Shown one piece after another: positions 24,569 through 33,076 of a stretch of 37,928 nt of DNA. Both the position numbers and the translations under genes were made by a program. Source of the DNA: Streptococcus mitis (GTDB lineage: Bacteria > Bacillota > Bacilli > Lactobacillales > Streptococcaceae). The stretch spans positions 1-37,928 of the forward strand of contig NZ_SWFJ01000014.1 of NCBI RefSeq assembly GCF_005144795.1, given 5' to 3'. Position 1 is the first letter of the stretch, and every line of letters starts with the position of its first letter. Below the pieces are notes generated by a model that worked only from the letters and a program-made list of their open reading frames with translations, made no database searches and had not been told where the DNA came from.

Positions 24569-25720
24569 TTATGCTTGATAGCGTTTCACACCATCTAGAT
24601 ACGTAGCTACCAATTCTAAATCTTTGTCTAAAACAATAAAGTCTGCATCATAACCTTCACGAATTTGTCCACAGACATCGTCAATATTAACAGATTTAGC
24701 TGGGTTGAGGCTGGCCATCATGACTGCTTCATGTGGATTTGCAATACCCCACTCGACTACATTTCTCATACCATCTTTAAGTTTGAGGATAGAACCTGCC
24801 AAATTACCAGTAGATTTGAGACGTGCAGTTCCATTTGCTACTACAACAGGGAATTCTCCCAACATATAGTCACCGTCTTCAAGCCCACCAGCTGTCATAC
24901 AGTCCGTAATAAGAGCGATGTTTTCTGTCCCCTTCTGCTTAAGTAAAATCTCACAAGCTTTTGGATCTACGTGATAACCATCACAAATCAATTCTGCGTA
25001 AGTATGTGGGAGCTCATACATAGCTCCTACCATACCGAGTTCGCGGTGTGTTAAACCACGCATCCCATTATAGGCATGTACCCATACACTAGCTCCTGCA
25101 TCAACTGCCTTCTTAGCTTGTTCAAATGTCGCATCTGAGTGTCCAAGTGCAACTGTCACACCTTCACCTGTAATAGTACGTACAAAATCTTCCACCCCAT
25201 CACGTTCTGGTGCAATAGCGATTTTATTTAGCATCCCTTTTGCAGCATCCTGCCAAGAATGAAACTCCTCAACACCAGGGTCTCTCATATAAGTTGGATT
25301 TTGTGCCCCCTTAAAAGTTTCTGTGAAGTATGGACCTTCATAATAAATCCCACGAATCTTAGCACCTGTTGCTTCTTTGTAATGGTTCCCAAGATTTTCA
25401 GTGACTGCAAGCAATTGCTCATAAGTGGCTGTTAAAGTTGTGGGCAAGAAACTGGTAACACCGGTACTAAGAAGTCCTTCACTCATAGTATGCAATGTCC
25501 CTTCAATGTTGTTGTCCATCACATCTACACCTGCATATCCATGAATATGAGTATCCACAAGACCTGGTGCAATGCTATAACCAGTATAGTCAAGAACCTC
25601 TGCTCCTTCAGGAATTTGATCCACGTGTTTCCCAAATTTGCCATCAACAAGTTCTAAGTACCCACCGCGACGAATGCCAAATGGATAGAAAAACTGATCT
25701 GCTTTAACGTAATTAGGCAT
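24569..25720 (-). CDS. nagA: N-acetylglucosamine-6-phosphate deacetylase
   Basis: 383-aa amidohydrolase that removes acetate from GlcNAc-6-phosphate, feeding glucosamine-6-phosphate to NagB and glycolysis or to cell-wall synthesis. The metal and substrate motifs are visible: LVDTHIHGYAGVDVMD at about residues 54-69, YYEGPYF, LGHSDATFEQA at about 191-201, and the catalytic-Asp region ALITDCMTAGG. The length is standard. AAGGAGG lies before the ATG. The gene is monocistronic; nagB is not in the window. A DasR/NagR-type operator overlaps its -35 box. Confidence 0.96.
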   Translation of the reverse strand: MPNYVKADQFFYPFGIRRGGYLELVDGKFGKHVDQIPEGAEVLDYTGYSIAPGLVDTHIHGYAGVDVMDNNIEGTLHTMSEGLLSTGVTSFLPTTLTATYEQLLAVTENLGNHYKEATGAKIRGIYYEGPYFTETFKGAQNPTYMRDPGVEEFHSWQDAAKGMLNKIAIAPERDGVEDFVRTITGEGVTVALGHSDATFEQAKKAVDAGASVWVHAYNGMRGLTHRELGMVGAMYELPHTYAELICDGYHVDPKACEILLKQKGTENIALITDCMTAGGLEDGDYMLGEFPVVVANGTARLKSTGNLAGSILKLKDGMRNVVEWGIANPHEAVMMASLNPAKSVNIDDVCGQIREGYDADFIVLDKDLELVATYLDGVKRYQA

Positions 25721-25770
25721 AATAATGACCTCCTTAAAAGATTACTTTTGATATTTATTATGTCAATTAC

Positions 25771-25813
25771 ATTATAAACTTTTCTGATTCATTTGTAAAT
25801 GGTATAGACCTAT
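25771..25813 (-). promoter_or_regulatory. nagA promoter with NagR-type operator
   Basis: On the minus strand TTTACA (25794-25799), 17 bases and TATAAT (25771-25776). On the plus strand 25798-25813 reads AATGGTATAGACCTAT, close to the dre/NagR palindrome (TGGTATAGACCA type) that GntR-family amino-sugar regulators bind, and it overlaps the -35 box. Confidence 0.75.
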
Positions 25814-25829
25814 TTTCTAGAGATATTTT

Positions 25830-25857
25830 AAAAGAGCTGGATGTCTCCAACTCTTTT
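25830..25857 (-). terminator. Terminator of the acyltransferase gene
   Basis: On the minus strand a 12-bp stem AAAAGAGTTGGA / TCCAGCTCTTTT (one G-T pair) with a GACA tetraloop, a few bases past the stop codon at 25861. Confidence 0.85.
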
Positions 25858-25860
25858 ATC

Positions 25861-27678
25861 TTATTTTGATTTCACAGGTTGTTCTTGAGCAGCCTTAACA
25901 GCAGCTGCTATCGTTTCTGCGTATAGCTTAGCACCTTCTTCGAGCTTGCTATTGTCATTCCCAAAGTGAACTTGGTCTGTTCCAGCCCAGATTTCAGGAT
26001 GTTCCTTAGAAACCTTATTCCAGTCAGCAATACTTACATAAGGAGTCTTTTCAGCTAATTCACGTGCATAGTTTGCATACTGCTCCACCGATGTATATGT
26101 ATCCTTGCTCTTATCTCCCTCGTAAGGTGTAACTAAAATCAAATGATGACCTTTTGGCAAATTATTAACAAGACTGTCCAAATCATTCTTGTAACCCTCA
26201 GGATTATTAACACCCGTTGCAATGACAACTGTTTTTAAAAGTGCCTTGTTCTGGCTGTTATTGAGCATAATGTCATTGGCTTGCTTGGTAGTACGACTAA
26301 CCTGAGCATTAATATTTGCATCAGGAAGTGCTTCTTTCAAGGCTGTATTTGCACGCAAAGCAACTGAATCACCAATTAAACTCGTTCCTTCTACAATTCC
26401 CAAACGACTTACTTCTGCCTGCTCAGCAAGCATTTTAGTTTGCCCAATATTGGTTTGTGCTTGTTTGAAACCATTGACCATCAAATCCGTTTCAAAGTCA
26501 CCTACCTGAGGAGCTACAGCCATGATAACTACTGTAATCAAGCTAAGAATTCCAAAAATAGATGTACTAATTACTTGTATATGAGGCAAGCTAGCGATTT
26601 TCCGTATTATAGGACTTGTCTTTCCAGCGATCAAAGGTTCCATAACATAAAAAGATAGGCTAGCAAAAAAATATGAAAAGATAATTGTCAGAATAACAGC
26701 CGGTAGATTGCTCATTAACTGAGAAAAAACAATATAAAATGGCCAATGGAAAAGATAAACTGCATAGCTAGTGTCTGCTAGAAAACTGATTACCTTTGGT
26801 TCTTCTATATTGGGAGTTTTTTCATGCAAGACACGCGCAGCAACAATCATAGCCATGGCTGCTAAACTGGCCATTAAGAATCCAAATAGATAAGCAAAGA
26901 GATAGGTAAACTTAACGAAGAAAGTCAACAGTAATAATACCAAGAGACTTGCTCCAAATACTAACAGATTCTGACGTAGATTCCACATTCGATCAAATTG
27001 TCTGACCAAATCGCTCGTCTGACGAACTCCCACAACTGTTGCAAGTATACTCCCTAAAAAGAAAGGGTAGACATGGGTTAGACTTGAAAAGTAGACAGTG
27101 GAATAGGAGCCGGCCATTAAACTACCAATAAACATGGAGAAGAAACTAATCAAGAAGGTAGCAGCAGACAAGAGAAAAACCATCCCCCTCAACTGACCAT
27201 TTGATTTAGACTGTTTGGATAAGAACCAAACTGCCAACCCCCAAAGGATATAGTAGTGAACCTCAACAGCCAAGCTCCAATTATGAACAAACAAATGAGG
27301 AATGAACTGAGATTCATAACTCCCACCTGTTAGGAGTTCATAGAAGTTGGTCATAAAACCTAAGACACCTGCAATCTGACCCCCAATTCCAGCCACATAA
27401 TCTTGCCGAACTAGAAAGGTAAAGGGCATGGTCACCAAAACCATGAGAACCACGGGTGGTACGATACGGTAAAATCTTCTCTTAAAAAAGCCCAGCAAAT
27501 CAATCTGACGTTTCTTGCCAAACTCTTCCAAAAGTAGAGATGTTATCAAAAAACCTGAGAAAGTGAAAAAGACATCTACCCCGAAAAATCCTCCAGGAAA
27601 GATAGTCTGAAAGAAATGATACAAGAGTACCAATAGTAAACCTGTAATCCTAATCAAGGAAAACCATTTAATACGCAT
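25861..27678 (-). CDS. OatA-like peptidoglycan/polysaccharide O-acetyltransferase
   Basis: 605-aa two-domain membrane enzyme. The N-terminal acyltransferase-3 domain (about residues 1-370) has about ten membrane segments and the typical GVDVFFTFSGFLIT and HNWSLAVEVHYY motifs. The C-terminal extracellular SGNH domain (about 400-600) has the nucleophile motif LIGDSVAL and a late DQVHFG with the catalytic Asp and His. This arrangement is that of OatA, which O-acetylates MurNAc and gives lysozyme resistance. An acceptor other than peptidoglycan cannot be excluded, because streptococci may carry several such proteins. GGAG lies 11 bases before the ATG. Ends at a strong terminator. Confidence 0.88.
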   Translation of the reverse strand: MRIKWFSLIRITGLLLVLLYHFFQTIFPGGFFGVDVFFTFSGFLITSLLLEEFGKKRQIDLLGFFKRRFYRIVPPVVLMVLVTMPFTFLVRQDYVAGIGGQIAGVLGFMTNFYELLTGGSYESQFIPHLFVHNWSLAVEVHYYILWGLAVWFLSKQSKSNGQLRGMVFLLSAATFLISFFSMFIGSLMAGSYSTVYFSSLTHVYPFFLGSILATVVGVRQTSDLVRQFDRMWNLRQNLLVFGASLLVLLLLTFFVKFTYLFAYLFGFLMASLAAMAMIVAARVLHEKTPNIEEPKVISFLADTSYAVYLFHWPFYIVFSQLMSNLPAVILTIIFSYFFASLSFYVMEPLIAGKTSPIIRKIASLPHIQVISTSIFGILSLITVVIMAVAPQVGDFETDLMVNGFKQAQTNIGQTKMLAEQAEVSRLGIVEGTSLIGDSVALRANTALKEALPDANINAQVSRTTKQANDIMLNNSQNKALLKTVVIATGVNNPEGYKNDLDSLVNNLPKGHHLILVTPYEGDKSKDTYTSVEQYANYARELAEKTPYVSIADWNKVSKEHPEIWAGTDQVHFGNDNSKLEEGAKLYAETIAAAVKAAQEQPVKSK

Positions 27679-27751
27679 ACGAGTTTATTCTCCATTCGAT
27701 TAGATTGTAAAAACATCTAATTCTCATTCCATAATACACCTTATTTTATCA

Positions 27752-27790
27752 AAAAAAGAAGAAAAATCCCAAGAGAAAACTTAGGATTTT
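27752..27790 (-). terminator. Terminator of tgt
   Basis: On the minus strand an 11-bp stem AAAATCCTAAG / CTTGGGATTTT (one G-T pair) with loop TTTTCT, followed by T-rich sequence, 20 bases past the tgt stop codon. Confidence 0.8.
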
Positions 27791-27810
27791 AGCATTCTAC
27801 CTTACAATTA

Positions 27811-29048
<1,238 letters not shown>

Positions 29049-29067
29049 AAACTATGTATAAGAACTA

Positions 29068-29076
29068 TGGTATAAT
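29068..29076 (+). promoter_or_regulatory. Extended -10 promoter of the DUF975 gene, probably leaderless
   Basis: TGGTATAAT (TG, one base, perfect TATAAT at 29071-29076). The ATG at 29083 is six bases downstream, leaving no room for a normal leader or ribosome binding site. Confidence 0.65.
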
Positions 29077-29082
29077 GAGAGA

Positions 29083-29940
29083 ATGAAATACCCAAAAATT
29101 GATTTAAAAACCATTCGTCTACAGTCCAGACAATTTCAGGCTGACAATCCCCGCCTCTTTCTCGTCTATCTCTTACCTAGCATGCTGGTCATCTTATCTG
29201 GCTTCCTCAATCCCTTAGAGCGCCTTAACGAGGCTATTTTAGAACAATCCTCTTTAAGCGTGCTCGGCCATGTATTCCAAGCCTACCTCTTTCCATTATT
29301 AGTCTCCTTTATCGGAACAATACTTCTAACCAGTTCAGTCTATACAACACTGAAACTCATCAAGAATCCTGATACAGAACTATCCGTCAAAAATAGTCTC
29401 ACTCTATTTAAAGAAGAGTACTTTTCACAAACCTTTTTGACTCTCCTTCTCAAACGCTTCTATCTCTTCTTATGGAGTATTCCTAGTTTACTCGGAATTT
29501 ACTTTCTCTTTTACAGTAGCTTTTTAGCCAAGAAATTCGTTGCCCTTCACCCTGAGTTTCCTAATCTGGATCTCACGTCAATTGAAACCGAGCGCTTCCT
29601 CATGACCTTTGGTCTTTACTTTCTAGCAAGTATCCTCTTAATGATTGTCGGAAATAGTCTCTATATCCCACAATACTATGCCTATTCTCAGGTAGAATTT
29701 CTCCTATGTGACACCCTAGACTTGGGACAAGCCAAACCAGGACAAATCCTTAAGACTAGCCGTTTCCTGATGAAAGGCTACAAATTTCAACGCTTTGTCC
29801 TAGACTTACAACTCCTTCCTTGGTACTTCCTCAATTGGATTACTTTTGGGATTGCTAGTTTCTCACTCCTATCCTACATTCAAATTAATAAAATGATTTT
29901 TTACCGAGCAGTATTGGCTCGAAAACGTAGGAATAGATAA
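29083..29940 (+). CDS. DUF975 family integral membrane protein
   Basis: 285-aa polytopic protein with about six hydrophobic segments: LFLVYLLPSMLVILSGF near residue 30, VFQAYLFPLLVSFIGTILL near 67, FYLFLWSIPSLLGIYFLFY near 128, MTFGLYFLASILLMIVG near 172 and LLPWYFLNWITFGIASFSLL near 245. The layout and the motif SRFLMKGYKFQRF match DUF975, whose function is unknown. It is divergent from tgt and convergent with the DUF1304 gene. Its start relies on an extended -10 box six bases upstream, as no ribosome binding site is seen. Confidence 0.82.
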   Translation: MKYPKIDLKTIRLQSRQFQADNPRLFLVYLLPSMLVILSGFLNPLERLNEAILEQSSLSVLGHVFQAYLFPLLVSFIGTILLTSSVYTTLKLIKNPDTELSVKNSLTLFKEEYFSQTFLTLLLKRFYLFLWSIPSLLGIYFLFYSSFLAKKFVALHPEFPNLDLTSIETERFLMTFGLYFLASILLMIVGNSLYIPQYYAYSQVEFLLCDTLDLGQAKPGQILKTSRFLMKGYKFQRFVLDLQLLPWYFLNWITFGIASFSLLSYIQINKMIFYRAVLARKRRNR

Positions 29941-29946
29941 GAATCT

Positions 29947-29980
29947 AATAAAACCAGCACCAAACGCTGGTTTTATTATT
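29947..29980. terminator. Bidirectional terminator between the DUF975 and DUF1304 genes
   Basis: A perfect 12-bp inverted repeat AATAAAACCAGC / GCTGGTTTTATT with a 7-nt loop, A/T-rich on both sides, lying between two convergent genes. Confidence 0.9.
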
Positions 29981-30338
29981 TCAAAATCAGTATACTAATT
30001 AAGGCCAAAATAGCTGGTCCACCTTGCTTCAAAATAATTTTCTTATCTGCTGTGAGAGAGCCGTAAGCCGCAGCCCCAATCACAAATAAAGTAAACATAG
30101 TCACAATTTCTAAATTCTGTGAGAAATAAATTCCATACAAGAGAAATACTCCTAGTAGAGCATTATAAATCCCTTGATTTTTAAACAATGACCTTACAGA
30201 CGGACGAGCCAGTTCTTCCTTTTCGATGTTAAAGACACGACTAGTCGCTTCTGATTGCGTTGCAATACTTTCCAAATAAAAAATGTAAAAATGCTCCAAA
30301 GCAACGATTGTTGCTAAAATGATTGTAATAATTGATAT
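29976..30338 (-). CDS. DUF1304 membrane protein with apparent ATA start codon
   Basis: About 120-aa small membrane protein with four hydrophobic segments; EHFYIFYLESIATQSEATSRVFN is recognisable as the start of DUF1304. The frame begins at ATA (30336-30338): AAGGAG lies six bases upstream, a stop codon TAG lies immediately before the ATA, and the 13 residues from there (ISIITIILATIVA) match the usual N-terminus except for the initiator. The next possible starter is a TTG at 30299, which has no ribosome binding site and would cut off half of the first membrane helix. The gene follows marR by 10 bases, with the ribosome binding site touching the marR stop codon, so the two are coupled and MarR probably regulates both. 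Function unknown. Confidence 0.8.
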   Translation of the reverse strand: MSIITIILATIVALEHFYIFYLESIATQSEATSRVFNIEKEELARPSVRSLFKNQGIYNALLGVFLLYGIYFSQNLEIVTMFTLFVIGAAAYGSLTADKKIILKQGGPAILALISILILK

Positions 30339-30348
30339 CTATTTCTCC

Positions 30349-30774
30349 TTAAATTTCTATATTCTCAATCCCCAAAACCAATTTATTTAATAAACGGTTG
30401 AGTTCTGTTTTTTCAGATTCTGTTAAGATATTTTCCATCTCTTCCTTAACCTTGATATGCTTCAGAGGGGGATTCACCACTAACTGCTCCTTGGCATACT
30501 TCGTAGCCTCTACCAACACTTCTCGCTGATTTTCAGGATTACGATGCCGCTCCACCAAACCTTCCTTTTCTAAAATCTTGAAATGTCGTGTTAAAGCAGC
30601 CTGATCAATCTTCAAACGCTCCTGAACTGCTATTTGATTACAAGGGGAATGCTTCAACAAAAATAATAAAATCTGATACCGTGTCAAACTAATCCCAAGT
30701 CTTTTTTCAAACAATTGCGTACTCGCTTGCTCAGACAAGCGGAGTTGATAAAGCAGATCTTGAATCTCTATCAT
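30349..30774 (-). CDS. MarR-family transcriptional regulator
   Basis: 141-aa winged-helix regulator. The DNA-binding part is GISLTRYQILLFLLKH, NQIAVQERLKIDQAALTRHFKILEKEGLVERHRNPENQREVLVEAT (about residues 27-90), with the dimerising helices at both ends. It is the first gene of a pair with the DUF1304 gene. A promoter with an inverted repeat right after the -10 box suggests autorepression. MarR proteins usually respond to phenolic or oxidising compounds; the ligand here is unknown. Confidence 0.9.
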   Translation of the reverse strand: MIEIQDLLYQLRLSEQASTQLFEKRLGISLTRYQILLFLLKHSPCNQIAVQERLKIDQAALTRHFKILEKEGLVERHRNPENQREVLVEATKYAKEQLVVNPPLKHIKVKEEMENILTESEKTELNRLLNKLVLGIENIEI

Positions 30775-30790
30775 TTCTTTCCCCTTTCTA

Positions 30791-30845
30791 TTGATTTATC
30801 AATAATTGACTAATCAAGTATAATACAAAGTAAGATAAATTGCAA
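30791..30845 (-). promoter_or_regulatory. marR promoter and probable operator
   Basis: On the minus strand TTGCAA (30840-30845), 17 bases and TATACT (30817-30822). Next to the -10 box, 30791-30817 has the inverted arms TTGATT / AATCAA with an inner ATCAATAATTGA, a MarR-like operator over the transcription start. Confidence 0.7.
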
Positions 30846-30898
30846 GAATTATGCTTCAATCATTACAAAATGCTAACTTCCTTTTTCCATTCATATTG

Positions 30899-31011
30899 AT
30901 ACTCAATGAAAATCAAAGAGCAAACTAGGAAGCTATCCGTAGGTTGCTCAAAGCACAGCTTTGAGGTTGCAGGTGAAGCTGACGTAGTTTGAAGAGATTT
31001 TCGAAGAGTAT
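30899..31011. repeat. BOX element, boxA-boxC form without boxB
   Basis: A 113-base element starting ATACTCAATGAAAATCAAAG and ending GATTTTCGAAGAGTAT, with inverted ends ATACTC / GAGTAT. The first half (AGCAAACTAGGAAGCTA...) is boxA and the second (GAAGCTGACGTAGTTTGAAGAG) is boxC of the pneumococcal BOX repeats; no boxB copy is present. It lies between marR and the LysM gene. Bases 30775-31093 hold no gene: only this element, the marR promoter and the LysM-gene terminator. Confidence 0.9.
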
Positions 31012-31014
31012 GAC

Positions 31015-31068
31015 AAAGAAAAAACGAACGAGACTCTCTTCCTATCACGAAAGCTAGATCTCATTCGT
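31015..31068 (-). terminator. Terminator of the LysM-protein gene
   Basis: On the minus strand ACGAATGAGA pairs with TCTCGTTCGT (10 bp, one G-T pair) across a 25-base loop, followed by TTTTTTC, 25 bases past the stop codon. Confidence 0.75.
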
Positions 31069-31093
31069 CAAAATGATATTACAAAGTCTGGTT

Positions 31094-32287
31094 TTATCCA
31101 TTCATTGAAACGTGAACGTGGTCATAGTGGTTTTCTGTCACGCTACCACGGTCTGGCATTGGGTTCCAAGTATTAGCTGGCCCATATTTGCTATCGAATG
31201 GAGCATAGAAACGTTGTTTCCAAATAATGTAACTAATTCCACGGCTGGCCATGTTTTGAATAGCGTATTCCGCAATCTTATCCCCTAGTTCTGAGCTTTC
31301 TGGTACCATAAAATCGATAGCCAAACCTTTTCCGTGATCTCCACTGTCTCCTGGACGGTAACCACTAAAGGATGTGATGCCAAACAAGTTGGCGATTTCT
31401 TCTTTAAAGGCAGCTGTTTGTGGTTGAAGACCAGCATTTTCAGATTTCGCTACTGCCAGTCCAGCATAATCGGGCGCAGCTGGAGCCGCGTAAGTTGTTG
31501 AAACTGTTTTCGTCTCTTCTGGTTGATAAGTAGAAACTGCTGCTGTAGCTTCACTTGATGATGCTTCTTCTGAACTTGTCGCAGTTGTTTCGGTTACCTT
31601 TTCTTCTACTGGCATTGTAGTTGCTTCCACTGCTGACTCGGTTTGAGGGCTTTCTTGTATTTCCTGTTTTTCAGCTGGAGTTGTTACCTGAGAAGCTGCT
31701 TCTGCAACTGGACTGCTTGTTTCGGCTGTTTGCGCTTCTGGGGTAGAAGTCTCTGTAGATGGTACCACTTCTTCTGAAGCAGTCACTGTCTCTGTAACTT
31801 CTGAACTTGTTGCTACTTCTTTTGTACTTGTAGTTTCAACTGCTTTTGGCGCTTCTGCAATCGGTTGAGAAAGATCTGCAACTTGAACAGTTTGATCATC
31901 TACGGTCACTTGATTGGTTGTCAAATCTGCTGTCGCAGTTGTCACTTCTTCACTAGAGTCTGCTTGAGGTGTTTTGATTTCAACTTCTGTGACTTCTTCT
32001 GCTTCATTGATAGTCGTTGTCAAAACAGTTTCTGGGAAAATCAAGTCCATATTAGTGATTTTATTCAAATTCGCAAGAACTGTGACATCTACACCCAAGG
32101 CTTCTGCAATGGTGCTCAAGGTATCACCATACTGAACTGTATAACTTGTTTTGTTGTCTGTTTTAGTCAAATCGTTTTGGATTTGCTCAACACTACGTGC
32201 AGTCCAAAGAACTTCTTTTGCTTGAGTTGCCAATACTGGGGCAAATGATAAGGCTACTGTTGAGGCTAATAATATTCTTTTCTTCAT
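31094..32287 (-). CDS. Secreted LysM protein with M15-like C-terminal domain
   Basis: 397-aa exported cell-wall protein. Signal peptide MKKRILLASTVALSFAPVLATQA (residues 1-23), one LysM peptidoglycan-binding domain at about 48-92 (YTVQYGDTLSTIAEALG), then a long Thr/Ser/Glu/Val-rich linker to about 270. The C-terminal domain ends with H318 and D325 in DHGKGLAIDF and H390, H392 in HYDHVHVSMNG. This HxxxxxxD...HxH pattern is that of zinc-dependent M15-type D,D-peptidase folds, so a peptidoglycan hydrolase is likely; activity is inferred. Related pneumococcal genes are in the WalRK regulon by my recollection. Its own extended -10 promoter lies upstream. Confidence 0.88.
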   Translation of the reverse strand: MKKRILLASTVALSFAPVLATQAKEVLWTARSVEQIQNDLTKTDNKTSYTVQYGDTLSTIAEALGVDVTVLANLNKITNMDLIFPETVLTTTINEAEEVTEVEIKTPQADSSEEVTTATADLTTNQVTVDDQTVQVADLSQPIAEAPKAVETTSTKEVATSSEVTETVTASEEVVPSTETSTPEAQTAETSSPVAEAASQVTTPAEKQEIQESPQTESAVEATTMPVEEKVTETTATSSEEASSSEATAAVSTYQPEETKTVSTTYAAPAAPDYAGLAVAKSENAGLQPQTAAFKEEIANLFGITSFSGYRPGDSGDHGKGLAIDFMVPESSELGDKIAEYAIQNMASRGISYIIWKQRFYAPFDSKYGPANTWNPMPDRGSVTENHYDHVHVSMNG

Positions 32288-32320
32288 TCTTTCAAATTCC
32301 TTTCAAATGAGTACCTGTCT

Positions 32321-32329
32321 ATCATAACA
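32321..32329 (-). promoter_or_regulatory. Promoter of the LysM-protein gene
   Basis: On the minus strand TGTTATGAT is an extended -10 box; no clear -35 box is seen, as expected for a promoter helped by an activator. It directly follows the HAD-gene terminator. Confidence 0.55.
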
Positions 32330-32341
32330 CAAAAAATGCAG

Positions 32342-32361
32342 AAAAAAAGCCCTCTCGGGCC
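32342..32361 (-). terminator. Terminator of pdrM-HAD genes
   Basis: On the minus strand GCCC / GGGC with a GAGA tetraloop is followed by TTTTTTT. It is about 90 bases past the HAD stop codon; the stretch between has a weak TGTCA / TGACA dyad only. Confidence 0.82.
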
Positions 32362-32452
32362 TATTTAATAGAACTGTCTATTCCTTGTAACAAACTCGGT
32401 TACTTGAAATAGTTTGTTAGGTCTCTGTCACAAAACTGACACAATCTTATCG

Positions 32453-33073
32453 TCACTTTCCTTCAAAAATATAAGGAATATCTGCTAACGCTTGAATCCT
32501 GTGATTGCCTTCATAAGACGATTCTAAAAAGTTGATACTTTGAATTCTACTATTCTGGGCAAATTCCACATCCAGAGTCCGATCCCCTATATAATAGGTC
32601 TTCTCAGAATCCAACTGATACTTGCCTAACAGATAAGTAGCCGCTTCTGAACTAGGTTTACGCGCAAAGCCACTCTGACTGGTTAAAATCTCTGTAAAAT
32701 AAGATTCCAACCCCAAGTCTCTGAGAATGGTAAGAGCATTGTCTCCCTTATGAGTGTAGACAAACTGCTGAATCCCTGTCTCGTCTGCCCAATCCAACAC
32801 CTCACTCGCACCTGGCATCAAAACCACCTGAGCGTTCTTCTCAGCCAAATTCTGGGCACGCACCTGATTTAGCACTTCCACATCCAGTTTTCTCTTTTCC
32901 GCAACTTTCTCCAGCAAATCCTGCACAGAAAACTTGAGAATAAACTCTCTCACCTTCTCCTTATCATAAGGAATAGAAAACTGACCAAAAGTCTCCTCAA
33001 TCCCTAATAAAATCGCTTCGTAAGAGTCCAATAAAGTCCCGTCTAAATCCCAAATAAAAGCTATTTTTTGCAT
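32453..33073 (-). CDS. HAD-superfamily phosphatase
   Basis: 206-aa hydrolase of the phosphoglycolate phosphatase-like HAD branch. Motif I is WDLDGTLLDS (nucleophile Asp9 and Asp11), motif II is the Thr in VYTHKG, motif III is the Lys in FARKPSSEA, and motif IV is YIGDRTLDVEFA. A helical cap domain lies between residues 15 and 85. The substrate is unknown. It starts 3 bases after the MATE gene stop codon, so the two genes form an operon. Confidence 0.88.
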   Translation of the reverse strand: MQKIAFIWDLDGTLLDSYEAILLGIEETFGQFSIPYDKEKVREFILKFSVQDLLEKVAEKRKLDVEVLNQVRAQNLAEKNAQVVLMPGASEVLDWADETGIQQFVYTHKGDNALTILRDLGLESYFTEILTSQSGFARKPSSEAATYLLGKYQLDSEKTYYIGDRTLDVEFAQNSRIQSINFLESSYEGNHRIQALADIPYIFEGK

Positions 33074-33076
33074 TTC

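Noticed and set aside
30863..31048. A 61-codon minus-strand open frame between marR and the LysM gene
   Set aside because: It is simply the translation of the BOX element with its flanks; no ribosome binding site and no protein-like composition.
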